From Pseudoalteromonas sp. T1lg75 (GTDB lineage Bacteria; Pseudomonadota; Gammaproteobacteria; Enterobacterales; Alteromonadaceae), in assembly GCF_002964705.1 (NCBI RefSeq), contig NZ_PQCD01000062.1, positions 184,259 through 248,258 on the forward strand: 64,000 bases of DNA. Reading direction: 5' to 3'. The notes under the pieces were generated by a model. It ran no database searches, was not told where the DNA came from, and saw only the letters and a program-made list of their open reading frames with translations. This document shows, one piece after another, positions 47,836-56,320 of the stretch (position 1 is the stretch's first letter; each line of letters begins with the position of its first letter). The translations under genes and the position numbers were made by a program.

Positions 47836-48781
47836 AAGAATAAGAACTACACTGGCCGACGTGTTTGAAACACGCGGTAAATCGAAGCGCTACGGTTATG
47901 CCTTCGACGCCTTTTTAATGACCTTAATTTTTGCCAATGTGATCGCCATAGTACTCGAATCCGTGCCCAGCATGGCACAGGAGCATAGGCGCTTTTTTAC
48001 TTACTTTGAGCTGGTTTCCGTGCTTATTTTCACGGTGGAATACCTGGCCCGGGTGTGGACTAGCGTCGATTTAAACCGTTTTGACGAGAGCCCATTGAGC
48101 CCTGCCAAACGGCGCCTGCGCTATCTTATCTCGCCCATGGCCATCGTCGATCTGATCGCCATCTTGCCGTCGTTATTGATGTTTATAGTGCCCTTCGACC
48201 TGAGGTTCTTACGGGTGCTGCGGTTGCTGCGTATTTTCAAACTCACCCGCCATTCGCGCGCCATGCAACTGATGTTACGCACCATACAAGAAGAAGCCAG
48301 CTCCCTGCTGGCAGCCTTTTTTATTATGACGGTGATCCTCATTATTGCCGCCAGCGGCATTTACCTGCTTGAACATGACATTCAACCGGATAAGTTCGGC
48401 TCCATTCCCGCCGCCATGTGGTGGGCCATCATCACCTTAACCACTGTGGGTTACGGCGATACCGTGCCGGTCACTCTCCTGGGAAAAATTTTCGGTGGCA
48501 TTATTACCATTTTAAGCATGGGCATGGTTGCGATTCCAACCGGTATTCTCGCCTCCAGCTTTTCCGAGCAATTGCGTAAGCGGCGCAGAACCTACAGCGA
48601 AATGGTGCATCAACTCATGGAAGATGGCATTATCTGCCATAAAGATAGGGTCGATCTTAATGAGCTTCGCCTGGAGCTCGGGTTAAGCGTCCAAGAGGCG
48701 GCGCACCTAGAGGAGCAGGTACGCGAGCAACACCCCTTGCTTAAGCGCTTTTGTCCCCAGTGCGGCCATCATCTGGAATAA
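47828..48781 (+). CDS. Voltage-gated-type potassium/ion channel
   Basis: A 317-residue six-helix channel. S1-S3 lie within residues 20-125, and the S4-like helix RFLRVLRLLRIFKLTRHSR carries regularly spaced arginines. S5, the pore with selectivity filter TVGYGD at about residues 206-211, and S6 follow. The filter marks potassium selectivity. The cytoplasmic tail ends in CPQCGHHLE, a half zinc-ribbon-like group. ATG 47828 overlaps the patZ stop by eight bases; ATG 47813 in the same frame is an alternative. The 3' end overlaps that of the convergent sensor gene by 41 bases. Confidence 0.85.
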   Translation: MIKRIRTTLADVFETRGKSKRYGYAFDAFLMTLIFANVIAIVLESVPSMAQEHRRFFTYFELVSVLIFTVEYLARVWTSVDLNRFDESPLSPAKRRLRYLISPMAIVDLIAILPSLLMFIVPFDLRFLRVLRLLRIFKLTRHSRAMQLMLRTIQEEASSLLAAFFIMTVILIIAASGIYLLEHDIQPDKFGSIPAAMWWAIITLTTVGYGDTVPVTLLGKIFGGIITILSMGMVAIPTGILASSFSEQLRKRRRTYSEMVHQLMEDGIICHKDRVDLNELRLELGLSVQEAAHLEEQVREQHPLLKRFCPQCGHHLE

Positions 48782-51700
48782 TGCAGGCCTTGCCGAGTAA
48801 CCTAGCGACATCATCGCCATGACAGGGCTGCTGCAGGCAATCGCCCTGCATCAGCGTACAGCCGAGACTTAACAGTTGACGCTGCTCTTTAGCATCGGTA
48901 ACGCCACAGGCAAGCACCTCGATATTCATGGCGCTGAAAATAGACATATAACGGCTCACCTTATTATAGGCCTTGTAATCGACGCACAGTAAGCTGGTCA
49001 ACTCGGCGCCAAATTTAACCTGATGAAACAGCTCGTCGCCTATCTCAGGTACGCAAAAGTCATCCAGCGTGTTGATATGCAAAGAAAGGTGCACTCCCTC
49101 CACGACCAGCTCTTGTAGTACCTGCTTGGTATCCTTGTCGAGGCGTTGCCAATCCTGCACCGCTATCTCCAGCACCAGACTGCCAACCGGGAACTCATGG
49201 CTGTGCAGCAGATGGAGAATATCCCCCATGCTGCCCGGCTGGCTAAATTCACGGCCATTGATTGCCAGGGACAACTGCAACTGGGGCTGTTGGCGATGCC
49301 ACAGGCGATATTCAAGCACCGCCCGCTCCAGGGTCTGCAACATAAGCTTTGACCATAATCGGGTTTGGCGGATGTGCTCAACATATTCCCCAGGCGCTAA
49401 CAATTGCTCATCATGTTGCCAATAGGGCAAGACCTCAAAACCATGTAAGCGCCCGCTTTGCATGGCGTATATACCCTGGTAATGATTAATAAACTGACAC
49501 TGCTCGGCGGCGGCCATCAAGGCCTGCTCGGTGGCCAAACTGCGCTGCACCTGTGCATTGATCTCCGGCTGGAAGAAATGGAACTGATTGCGACCACTGC
49601 GCTTAGCCTGGTACAAGGCCAATTCGGCGCCCTTAAGCAGCGCCTCCCCCTGGTGACCATCTTCGGGGAATAGCGCCACGCCAACACTGGCGTTGGCGGT
49701 GCCGAACATGCCCTGGCAGGGCCGCATCAATACCTCTTGCACCTTGCGACACACCGCCAGCACCTGCTTCAGCTCATCGATGTCTTCGAGCAGCAGGGCA
49801 AATTGGTGCGGCTCGATTCGTCCCAAACTGTCTTGCGAGCGTATCGCCCGTTGCAAACGATAGACTAGGCTCAACAACTGCTGCTCGGCTTCGGCCTCCC
49901 CGGCGTCTGCCTCCGGCAACGGCAGGTTGATCAACAACAGCGCACAGCCGCGATTTTCTCTTTGCGCCTGCTCCAGTGCGTGTTCAACCCTGTCCATAAA
50001 CAGGGGGCGATTAGGAAAGCCGGTGAGGCTGTCGTAGTGCGCCTGTTGTTGCTGCGTCACCAGGGTTTGTTTGGCTTCGCTGATATCGGTCAGCATCACA
50101 ATATAACAGGTGCTATGCTGCTCGCCCTCGGCGACGGCGCTCATTTTTAACAAAACGGGAACCTGTTCGCCGCTTTTAAGCACCACCTGCTCTTCACATT
50201 GGTAATGCTCACCAACCCGTAAGCCCTTAAGAATACGCAGGTAATTGATACGCACATTTTTAGACAGGCCGAGATTAAGGCGTCGTGAAGACGGGCTGCT
50301 GGCACTATAGCCGAAGTTTTCCCGCAGTGCCTGGTTGGTGGCGACAATACGTAGCTTGGAGTCGAAAATAATCAGCCAGTCACTGGCCTGCTCAAAGGCA
50401 GCACCAAACATGCGGGCATTTTCTTCCAGCACCAGCTCCCGAGTCATGTTGGTGTAGGTGCCCGCAACCTGTACCGGATGAGCGCCATCCCATTGCATCA
50501 CCTTGCCAAAGTCTTTATACCAACGCCACTGCCCGCTGTTGTGACGCAAACGATAAACGCAATTGAAGTAGCCCTTGTCGGTGGATAAAAACTCCAGCCA
50601 CTCGATACGGAATTTTTGTCGCTCATCGGGGTGGATCAGTGCCAGATATTGATCCAGCTGACAATGCTCGTAGTCATAACCGAGTTCCTCGCGTAGCCGC
50701 GGCTGATAAATTTTACTCTCATGTTGGTGCCAGTCCCACACCCCGGAGTGACTGCCTTCAAGCGCCAACTTCAGCCGCGCCGCCGACTCTTTACTTTGTT
50801 TGTGGGCCGCCATCAGCATTTTTTGAATGCGATTACGACGATACATCCACATGGCGATAAAGCTGAGGACAATCACACCATACAGGGTGATAAACCCGGG
50901 TGAACTCCATGGCGGATAAGCGACGCTAATATTCAGTCTTGCCGGCTTGGTAGACTCGCCGGTAAAAGGATCCCGCGCCCACACCTGTAACAGGTGCTCC
51001 CCTGGATTCAGTTTCGGAAACACCACCCGATTGTTATCCCGAGTAAAGCTTTTTTGACTGCCATCGAGCTGGTACTCGTAGATAACCCTGTCCTGATAAT
51101 TAAAGGCCATGGCGCTGAAGGTGATCTCTAAGCCTATGTCGTCATGAGCCAGATGCACCTGGGTTAAAGGCCCCATAATCGGCAAGTTAAGCTCACGATA
51201 CATAAGCTCTGCCGAGGTAAAGTTCACCCCTTGCAACAAGGCGCGTTGCGGCACATTGCGATGCGGATAAAACAAGGTGGCGCCCTTGACCGAGCCATAT
51301 GCGAGGCGACCATCGTCACGGCGACTTACCGAGCCGAGGTTAAACTCATTGGTGGCCAGGCCTTCTTGATTTGTGTACTGGAAAAAGTGTTCATTTTGCG
51401 GGTTAAATCGCCATAATCCCTTATGACTGCTCATCCACACCATGCCCATGTCATCGAGCATGAGGTCATACATCAAGTTACCCAGACCACGGCGCTGCAA
51501 GTCGATGCGTTTAATAAAACTGAAGTTGCTGGCATTCAACGCCACCAGACCATAGTTGGAAAATGACAGCCACAGGGTATTGTTGTTATCCACCACATAG
51601 CCGTTGAGGTTGATTGCCAGGCTGCCGTGCGATTGCGGCACCTGATACAGCATTTGCAGGGTTTGCGTTTGGGCATTGAAACGTAACAGCTGACCGCCGG

Positions 51701-53240
51701 AGAAAAACAGCGGCTGCAACGGTCTATCCGCCAGTGGCGCACTGAATCCGAGGGCCAAGAAAGGGTCGTGCTTATCTAAATCGCCGCCCAAGGGCTGCAC
51801 GCGTTGTTTGGCTAAGTCAAAATAGAAGAACCCTTGATTTTGATTAACCGCAAAAAGACGACCATCCGGGGTCAGACTAATGCCATGCAAGTAGCCCTCA
51901 AGGTAGGCCTGCCCTGCTGGCGTTTTTGCCTGCAGCTTACGTAATTGTTGCGTGTCCTTGTTGTAGCTGAATAAGCCACGGGTGGTATTCATCAACAGCT
52001 GCTGGCGATAAGGGATCAGGGTGTAAATGCTGAACACATTGTCGAGCTCATCGCTCATATAGCTTTTAAACTTCACCTCGCTTTGCATGGTCGCCAAATC
52101 GACTATGGTTAAGCCATTATGGGTGCCCAAATATAAGCTGTCGCCACTTTGTGCCGAACTCCAGATATTATGATGGGAAAGGCCATCGCCAGCCAGGTTA
52201 TCGGCGGTGACATTGTCAAATTCAAAGCGCTTATTGGGCAGAAAAAAGGCACCATCGCTTTTGGTACCCAACCACATATCGCCTAGCTCTGTTTCCACCA
52301 TTTTGATAATGCTGGGATCCGACAGGCTATAGGGAGTGCCAGCCAGCCTTTGTTGTTTACGCAAGCGATTCGCTTGCCACTGGTATTCAAACAGGCCCTT
52401 GTCCGTGGCCAACAGCAGCACACCCAGGCCTTGGGGTTTGATTTGCCAAATATTCAGTTCCGGCAGCAACACAGTGCTGTGAAATTCGCGCTGTGGCTCG
52501 GCAAACATGGTATCCAGCTCGGCGATATCGGTAACATATAGGCCTTTCACAGTCCCTATCAGTAACTTGCTGTTATCGACCAGGGCAAAGGATTTCACAT
52601 TTTCCCTGTGCATGCCGACACTATCCGGTGGCAAATGCTGTAATGGACGAACCTGCTTGCTGTTGAGATCATACACAAAGGCACCATTGGTGGTGCCGAC
52701 AAAAATATAGTGCTGATACTCGAAAAAGACCCGCACCAAAGCCTGGTTTTCACCCTCGCTCACCTTGAATAAGCTGGTAACGGCGCCACTTTTGGGGTTA
52801 AGCAAGGCAACATCGCCACCTCGGCCAAGCAGCATGCTGTTCTCATCGAGGGAGTGCATGGAAAACACCGCGGTGGCAAAGTCGGTATCCAATTCCTTGG
52901 GCGGCGCGACCACACGTTCGAGCACGCCTTTACCGTCATGGTAGCGATACAGGCCGTTAAGAACGGACGAGGTCCAAATTTGCCCCTGTTTATCCATATG
53001 CAGGGTATCTATCATGGCATCGTCGAGTTCACCCTTGCTGTCGCTGATGATTTTGACCTGATAGCCGTCGTATTTATTCAGACCGCTTTCGGTGGCCAAC
53101 CACAGGTAGCCCTGGTGGTCGATGACCATATTGCCGACATAACTTTGCGACAGCCCTTCGCTGGGCGACAAACGCTGTACCTTGGCGCCGGCGGTGGCGA
53201 CCAGAAATAAACTCAATAACAACAGCCAGCAGCTACGCAT
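48741..53240 (-). CDS. Propeller sensor with PAS, degenerate GGDEF and degenerate EAL domains
   Basis: A 1,499-residue membrane sensor. It has a signal peptide (MRSCWLLLLSLFLVATAGA) and a long periplasmic region of two-component-regulator propeller repeats (GYLWLATESGLNKYDGYQV and many similar), ending in a Y_Y_Y-type domain. One membrane helix (about residues 775-800), two PAS domains (about 823-1060), GGDEF (about 1063-1233) and EAL (about 1247-1480) follow. The GGDEF signature is replaced by RIEPHQF (about 1140). EAL reads FEVLPYW, and the DDFG and lKID-type blocks are lost. It is therefore unlikely to make or cut c-di-GMP and may instead bind it or act by interaction, like LapD or CsrD. 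ATG 53240 overlaps the GNAT stop by eight bases. Confidence 0.88.
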   Translation of the reverse strand: MRSCWLLLLSLFLVATAGAKVQRLSPSEGLSQSYVGNMVIDHQGYLWLATESGLNKYDGYQVKIISDSKGELDDAMIDTLHMDKQGQIWTSSVLNGLYRYHDGKGVLERVVAPPKELDTDFATAVFSMHSLDENSMLLGRGGDVALLNPKSGAVTSLFKVSEGENQALVRVFFEYQHYIFVGTTNGAFVYDLNSKQVRPLQHLPPDSVGMHRENVKSFALVDNSKLLIGTVKGLYVTDIAELDTMFAEPQREFHSTVLLPELNIWQIKPQGLGVLLLATDKGLFEYQWQANRLRKQQRLAGTPYSLSDPSIIKMVETELGDMWLGTKSDGAFFLPNKRFEFDNVTADNLAGDGLSHHNIWSSAQSGDSLYLGTHNGLTIVDLATMQSEVKFKSYMSDELDNVFSIYTLIPYRQQLLMNTTRGLFSYNKDTQQLRKLQAKTPAGQAYLEGYLHGISLTPDGRLFAVNQNQGFFYFDLAKQRVQPLGGDLDKHDPFLALGFSAPLADRPLQPLFFSGGQLLRFNAQTQTLQMLYQVPQSHGSLAINLNGYVVDNNNTLWLSFSNYGLVALNASNFSFIKRIDLQRRGLGNLMYDLMLDDMGMVWMSSHKGLWRFNPQNEHFFQYTNQEGLATNEFNLGSVSRRDDGRLAYGSVKGATLFYPHRNVPQRALLQGVNFTSAELMYRELNLPIMGPLTQVHLAHDDIGLEITFSAMAFNYQDRVIYEYQLDGSQKSFTRDNNRVVFPKLNPGEHLLQVWARDPFTGESTKPARLNISVAYPPWSSPGFITLYGVIVLSFIAMWMYRRNRIQKMLMAAHKQSKESAARLKLALEGSHSGVWDWHQHESKIYQPRLREELGYDYEHCQLDQYLALIHPDERQKFRIEWLEFLSTDKGYFNCVYRLRHNSGQWRWYKDFGKVMQWDGAHPVQVAGTYTNMTRELVLEENARMFGAAFEQASDWLIIFDSKLRIVATNQALRENFGYSASSPSSRRLNLGLSKNVRINYLRILKGLRVGEHYQCEEQVVLKSGEQVPVLLKMSAVAEGEQHSTCYIVMLTDISEAKQTLVTQQQQAHYDSLTGFPNRPLFMDRVEHALEQAQRENRGCALLLINLPLPEADAGEAEAEQQLLSLVYRLQRAIRSQDSLGRIEPHQFALLLEDIDELKQVLAVCRKVQEVLMRPCQGMFGTANASVGVALFPEDGHQGEALLKGAELALYQAKRSGRNQFHFFQPEINAQVQRSLATEQALMAAAEQCQFINHYQGIYAMQSGRLHGFEVLPYWQHDEQLLAPGEYVEHIRQTRLWSKLMLQTLERAVLEYRLWHRQQPQLQLSLAINGREFSQPGSMGDILHLLHSHEFPVGSLVLEIAVQDWQRLDKDTKQVLQELVVEGVHLSLHINTLDDFCVPEIGDELFHQVKFGAELTSLLCVDYKAYNKVSRYMSIFSAMNIEVLACGVTDAKEQRQLLSLGCTLMQGDCLQQPCHGDDVARLLGKACIIPDDGRTGDKSA

Positions 53241-53661
53241 TCCTGGGCTCCCGATAGCAATAGGCCAGCACATCACGACCCTGACGGCGATAACTGTGTA
53301 AGCGTGACGCCAAATGCTCCGGCAAGGTGGCAACGGCGGCAAAGCCTAACTGGGCGTAAAAAGGATGAAGATGCCGGTAAATAAAACTGTAGATAGGGCC
53401 ATTTAACTCACTGCAGATTTGGCGAATTAACGTACCCGCCAGTCCGCGGCGGCGATGACCGGCGTCGACAAACACGCCGCATAAGAAGTGCTGATCTTCG
53501 AGGCGACTGACTCTGGCCGCCGCCACGATTTCGTTGTCACAACGCACCACCCAGAGTAAGTCTTGCTTGTTGGCGCGGCCCCGAGCACCAACCCGATCAT
53601 AAAATTTATTCACCAGGGGCGTGGCAAGGGGGGATAAACGTTGCGCCAGGGCGGTGCTCAT
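53233..53661 (-). CDS. GNAT family N-acetyltransferase
   Basis: A 142-residue single-domain acetyltransferase. The acetyl-CoA-binding motif is VDAGHRRRGLAGTLIRQI (R-x-x-G-x-A type), preceded by IVAAARVSRLEDQHFLCGVF and followed by HPFYAQLGFAAV. The substrate is unknown. Its start overlaps the upstream 70-residue gene (ATGA) and its stop overlaps the giant sensor, so the three form a translationally coupled operon. Confidence 0.85.
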   Translation of the reverse strand: MSTALAQRLSPLATPLVNKFYDRVGARGRANKQDLLWVVRCDNEIVAAARVSRLEDQHFLCGVFVDAGHRRRGLAGTLIRQICSELNGPIYSFIYRHLHPFYAQLGFAAVATLPEHLASRLHSYRRQGRDVLAYCYREPRNA

Positions 53662-53867
53662 CGCGAGGCACTCATCATCGCCAGAAAGTGCTCAAACTGC
53701 TGTTTTAAATAGCTCTGCTCCGATACCGGACGCATATTAATGGCCTCATAAACCTTATCTCGGGCATTTTTGCCACGAATGATTTGATACGCCCAAAATG
53801 ACGCCTCGTAATCCAATTGAATTCGGTATTTCTCTTCTCGCGGAAGTCGGCAAAGATTGATACTCAT
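53658..53867 (-). CDS. Small conserved protein, DUF3283-like
   Basis: A 69-residue soluble protein beginning MSINLCRLPREEKYRIQLDY. It resembles the small gammaproteobacterial DUF3283 family, whose function is unknown; the match is by eye and tentative. ATG 53867 is preferred to the preceding GTG at 53870. It overlaps the GNAT gene by four bases and is the first gene of the three-gene operon. Confidence 0.65.
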   Translation of the reverse strand: MSINLCRLPREEKYRIQLDYEASFWAYQIIRGKNARDKVYEAINMRPVSEQSYLKQQFEHFLAMMSASR

Positions 53868-54094
53868 CACTGCAACACTATTTAATAACTGACACGAACT
53901 ATACTATAACAGATAGCACCCAGGTGTATGGAGCCACGGTTAAGCTAGGGCTGGTATTTCCACTCTAGTTTACCTAAAATGGAAAAACACATCACACAAA
54001 TTTAACATGTGCTTGATGAAAATAATGATAACCACTGCCCCCTTATTCCGCTAATTTTTTCTTCAAGGTTGCAGTGTTACGCCAGCAGGTATTT

Positions 54095-54805
54095 ATGCAA
54101 CACATTTTTGCCTTAGTGCTGCCGCGATTACTGCTAGTGGCTATATTTTGTGCCCTAGGTAACGCCTCTGCCGCAACCAACAGCACTAAGATGACCTTTA
54201 ATAAGCCAGCGGACACCGCCCAGGCGCGCTTTGTCATCGACCTGATGACCCACGCTTACGCCCGGCTCGGCTATGAACTGGCGATCATCGACTTTGCTCA
54301 TCCGCTGGCCCTAGCGGCGGCGGATAAAGGAGAGCTAGACGGTCAGCTGGGGCGCATTGCCAATATCGAAGCGCGCTACGAAAACCTGGTACGGGTTGAT
54401 TTCCCACTGTTTAAATTTGAGCTTTTTATGCTGACTCGTTGCCACTATTGCAGTTTGCAGGAGCTTTCCCGGGTTGCTATCCGCAATGGTTATCCGGTGA
54501 CCGAGCAATACCTGCATAGCAATAATTTCAGTGGTCAAATCATTAAACTGGAGAGCGTGACGGCGCAGCTGAACCTCTTGGCCCAGCATAAGGTCGATGC
54601 GGTGGTGCTACTGGATTTTCACCTCAAGCCGGGGGCTCATTATCGCGCCGAACAACCCTTTACCCGTCATCACCTGCAAAACTATTACAGTTATCATTAT
54701 GTGCATAAGCGCCATGCGGATAAGATCCCCAAACTCTTGGCAGTGTTACAGGGGTTAGAGGCAAGTGGGGTGGTGGCGCAATTGCGCAAAAAGCACGGCT
54801 TATAG
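54095..54805 (+). CDS. Periplasmic solute-binding-like protein (SBP family 3 fold)
   Basis: A 236-residue exported protein (signal peptide to about NASAA). The pattern resembles amino-acid-type binding proteins: FNKPADTAQARFVIDLMTHA, LDGQLGRIANIEARYENLVR, a hinge, and KVDAVVLLDF followed by a C-terminal helix. No transporter genes are adjacent, so it may be a stand-alone sensor-like or orphan SBP common in Shewanella. ATG 54095 has CAGGT six bases upstream. It converges with a DUF1289 gene, overlapping by six bases. Confidence 0.7.
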   Translation: MQHIFALVLPRLLLVAIFCALGNASAATNSTKMTFNKPADTAQARFVIDLMTHAYARLGYELAIIDFAHPLALAAADKGELDGQLGRIANIEARYENLVRVDFPLFKFELFMLTRCHYCSLQELSRVAIRNGYPVTEQYLHSNNFSGQIIKLESVTAQLNLLAQHKVDAVVLLDFHLKPGAHYRAEQPFTRHHLQNYYSYHYVHKRHADKIPKLLAVLQGLEASGVVAQLRKKHGL

Positions 54806-55045
54806 ATCTAGCTCGCCCTGCTCCATAAGCGGAGGCTGTTGTCCTTGCTCCTGCTGGCGCGCCAAAAAACGCTTATAACGCTGCTGGCACAGCATATTGA
54901 CATGGCGCTTTTGCGCATCCGTAAGCTGGTTCCAATGAAACCGCTCTTCTCGCGACCGATAGCAGCCACGACAATAACCGCGGCTATTGACCTGACATAT
55001 CCCCTTGCAGGGGCTATCGATGGAGAATATTTCAAGCTGTTGCAT
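54800..55045 (-). CDS. DUF1289 family cysteine-rich small protein
   Basis: An 81-residue protein with the DUF1289 motif SPCKGICQVNSRGYCRGCYR. Four cysteines are arranged Cx3C...Cx2C, suggesting metal or Fe-S binding; a Trp/Arg-rich helical part follows. Function is unknown. ATG 55045 (MQQLEIFS) is taken, with GTG 55051 as an alternative. It is 75 bases downstream of an acyltransferase on the same strand. Confidence 0.85.
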   Translation of the reverse strand: MQQLEIFSIDSPCKGICQVNSRGYCRGCYRSREERFHWNQLTDAQKRHVNMLCQQRYKRFLARQQEQGQQPPLMEQGELDL

Positions 55046-55120
55046 AGGCACTTCAAAGCAAAAAGGTCAAAAACCCTACTTCTAACGTTAATGCCTGCCG
55101 CGCCTAATTGCCAGTGAAAA

Positions 55121-56239
55121 TTAGCCCTGGTTATCCATTTCCTCTTTACGTAATACCGGCTTGGCGTAAATGGCGGTAACCAGATCGCGCAGATGCTCAG
55201 GGATCGCTTCCATACGCTTGGCAAAGGCCTTCACATCCTCAGATTCGGAGTCGACCACCGCATTGGCATGCTTGGCGGCAATGTAGTTGCCCGGGTGCAG
55301 ATAGAAGGACTCAACAATCTGCTGATCTATGGTTTTCGCCAAGTCTTCCGGGGTGCCACAGTGATTGCTCACGGGCTGACCGAAGGCCAGGTGCACATGC
55401 CCCTTATCGCTGGTAAAGCCCTCGACAATGCTTTCGATGTCTTCACCGGCGGACTTGACGTACTCGCCATGATGCTTTTTATGGTACAGCTCCTTGGCCT
55501 TGGCTAAGCCGCAGGGTTCATATTGGTAAGAAATGGACACGGGGACAATTTTAAGCTCGCGCACATACTCGGCAAACTCTTTCTTTTGCTTACGGCCATT
55601 GAGTTGCAGCATTTTTAATAGCGCCGGATCGGTTTGATCGAAGCCGTCTTTGGTACGCCCTTCACGCTGAGCAATCCAGATACTGTGCCCCTCGCTCAGT
55701 GAGTCGTAAATATAGGCCGACAACTGGGTGAGTGCCTTAAGCATTTCTTTTGGCGCCTTGGCCGAGCGCTTAACGATAAAGCTCTTATTTAAGCGCATTA
55801 ATTCTGTGATATAGGGGATCTGTAACAGGTTATCGCCAATGGCAATGCGCACCGTATTCATCTTGTGCTGGTGCAAACCAAAGTTCACCAGGGCCGGATC
55901 AAGAACGATATCGCGGTGATTGGAAATAAACAGGTAGGCCTGATTCTTATCCAGTTTATCAAGACCGGAAAAGGTCACCTTGGCGGTGGTGTTATTAACG
56001 ATTTGCTCAAGGTAATGAACGACCTCCAGCTGCACCTGCTCTACCGAGCTAACCTGTCCCCACTTGCGCTGTAACTGTCTGCGCACCAGCGGCCGCGAAA
56101 TAAGACGCAACGATGCCAACCAAGCGGGCAAATTGTGCTTAGCAATGAGATCGACAAAAGCATTATCGGCTATCAGCCGAGCCACGGCTGCCGCTACTTC
56201 ATCATCGTTGTAAGGTCTTATATCTGCATATTTATCCAC
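55121..56239 (-). CDS. Glycerol-3-phosphate/1-acylglycerol-3-phosphate acyltransferase family protein
   Basis: A 372-residue PlsB/PlsC-superfamily protein. The catalytic block is FISNHRDIVLDPALV (NHx4D), and the later IAQREGRTKDGFDQTDPA resembles the substrate-binding FPEGTRS region. It is larger than PlsC and lacks an obvious N-terminal membrane helix. GTG 56239 (VDKYADIRPYNDDEV) is chosen because AGGTGAG lies just upstream and homologues begin with this segment; the open frame extends to 56317. The acyl acceptor is not known. True PlsC is at 11.4 kb. Confidence 0.78.
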   Translation of the reverse strand: MDKYADIRPYNDDEVAAAVARLIADNAFVDLIAKHNLPAWLASLRLISRPLVRRQLQRKWGQVSSVEQVQLEVVHYLEQIVNNTTAKVTFSGLDKLDKNQAYLFISNHRDIVLDPALVNFGLHQHKMNTVRIAIGDNLLQIPYITELMRLNKSFIVKRSAKAPKEMLKALTQLSAYIYDSLSEGHSIWIAQREGRTKDGFDQTDPALLKMLQLNGRKQKKEFAEYVRELKIVPVSISYQYEPCGLAKAKELYHKKHHGEYVKSAGEDIESIVEGFTSDKGHVHLAFGQPVSNHCGTPEDLAKTIDQQIVESFYLHPGNYIAAKHANAVVDSESEDVKAFAKRMEAIPEHLRDLVTAIYAKPVLRKEEMDNQG

Positions 56240-56320
56240 GGTGCTCACCTTATTACTGCAGGCAAAAAAACGGCGCTTATTGTATCGCGCCCGAAATTTA
56301 TTCGCTAAGTTTATCAACTC

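Noticed and set aside
54043..54237. 64-codon minus-strand ORF opposite the solute-binding-like gene
   Set aside because: Composition is antisense shadow of the signal peptide and mature start of the plus-strand gene; no ribosome site.
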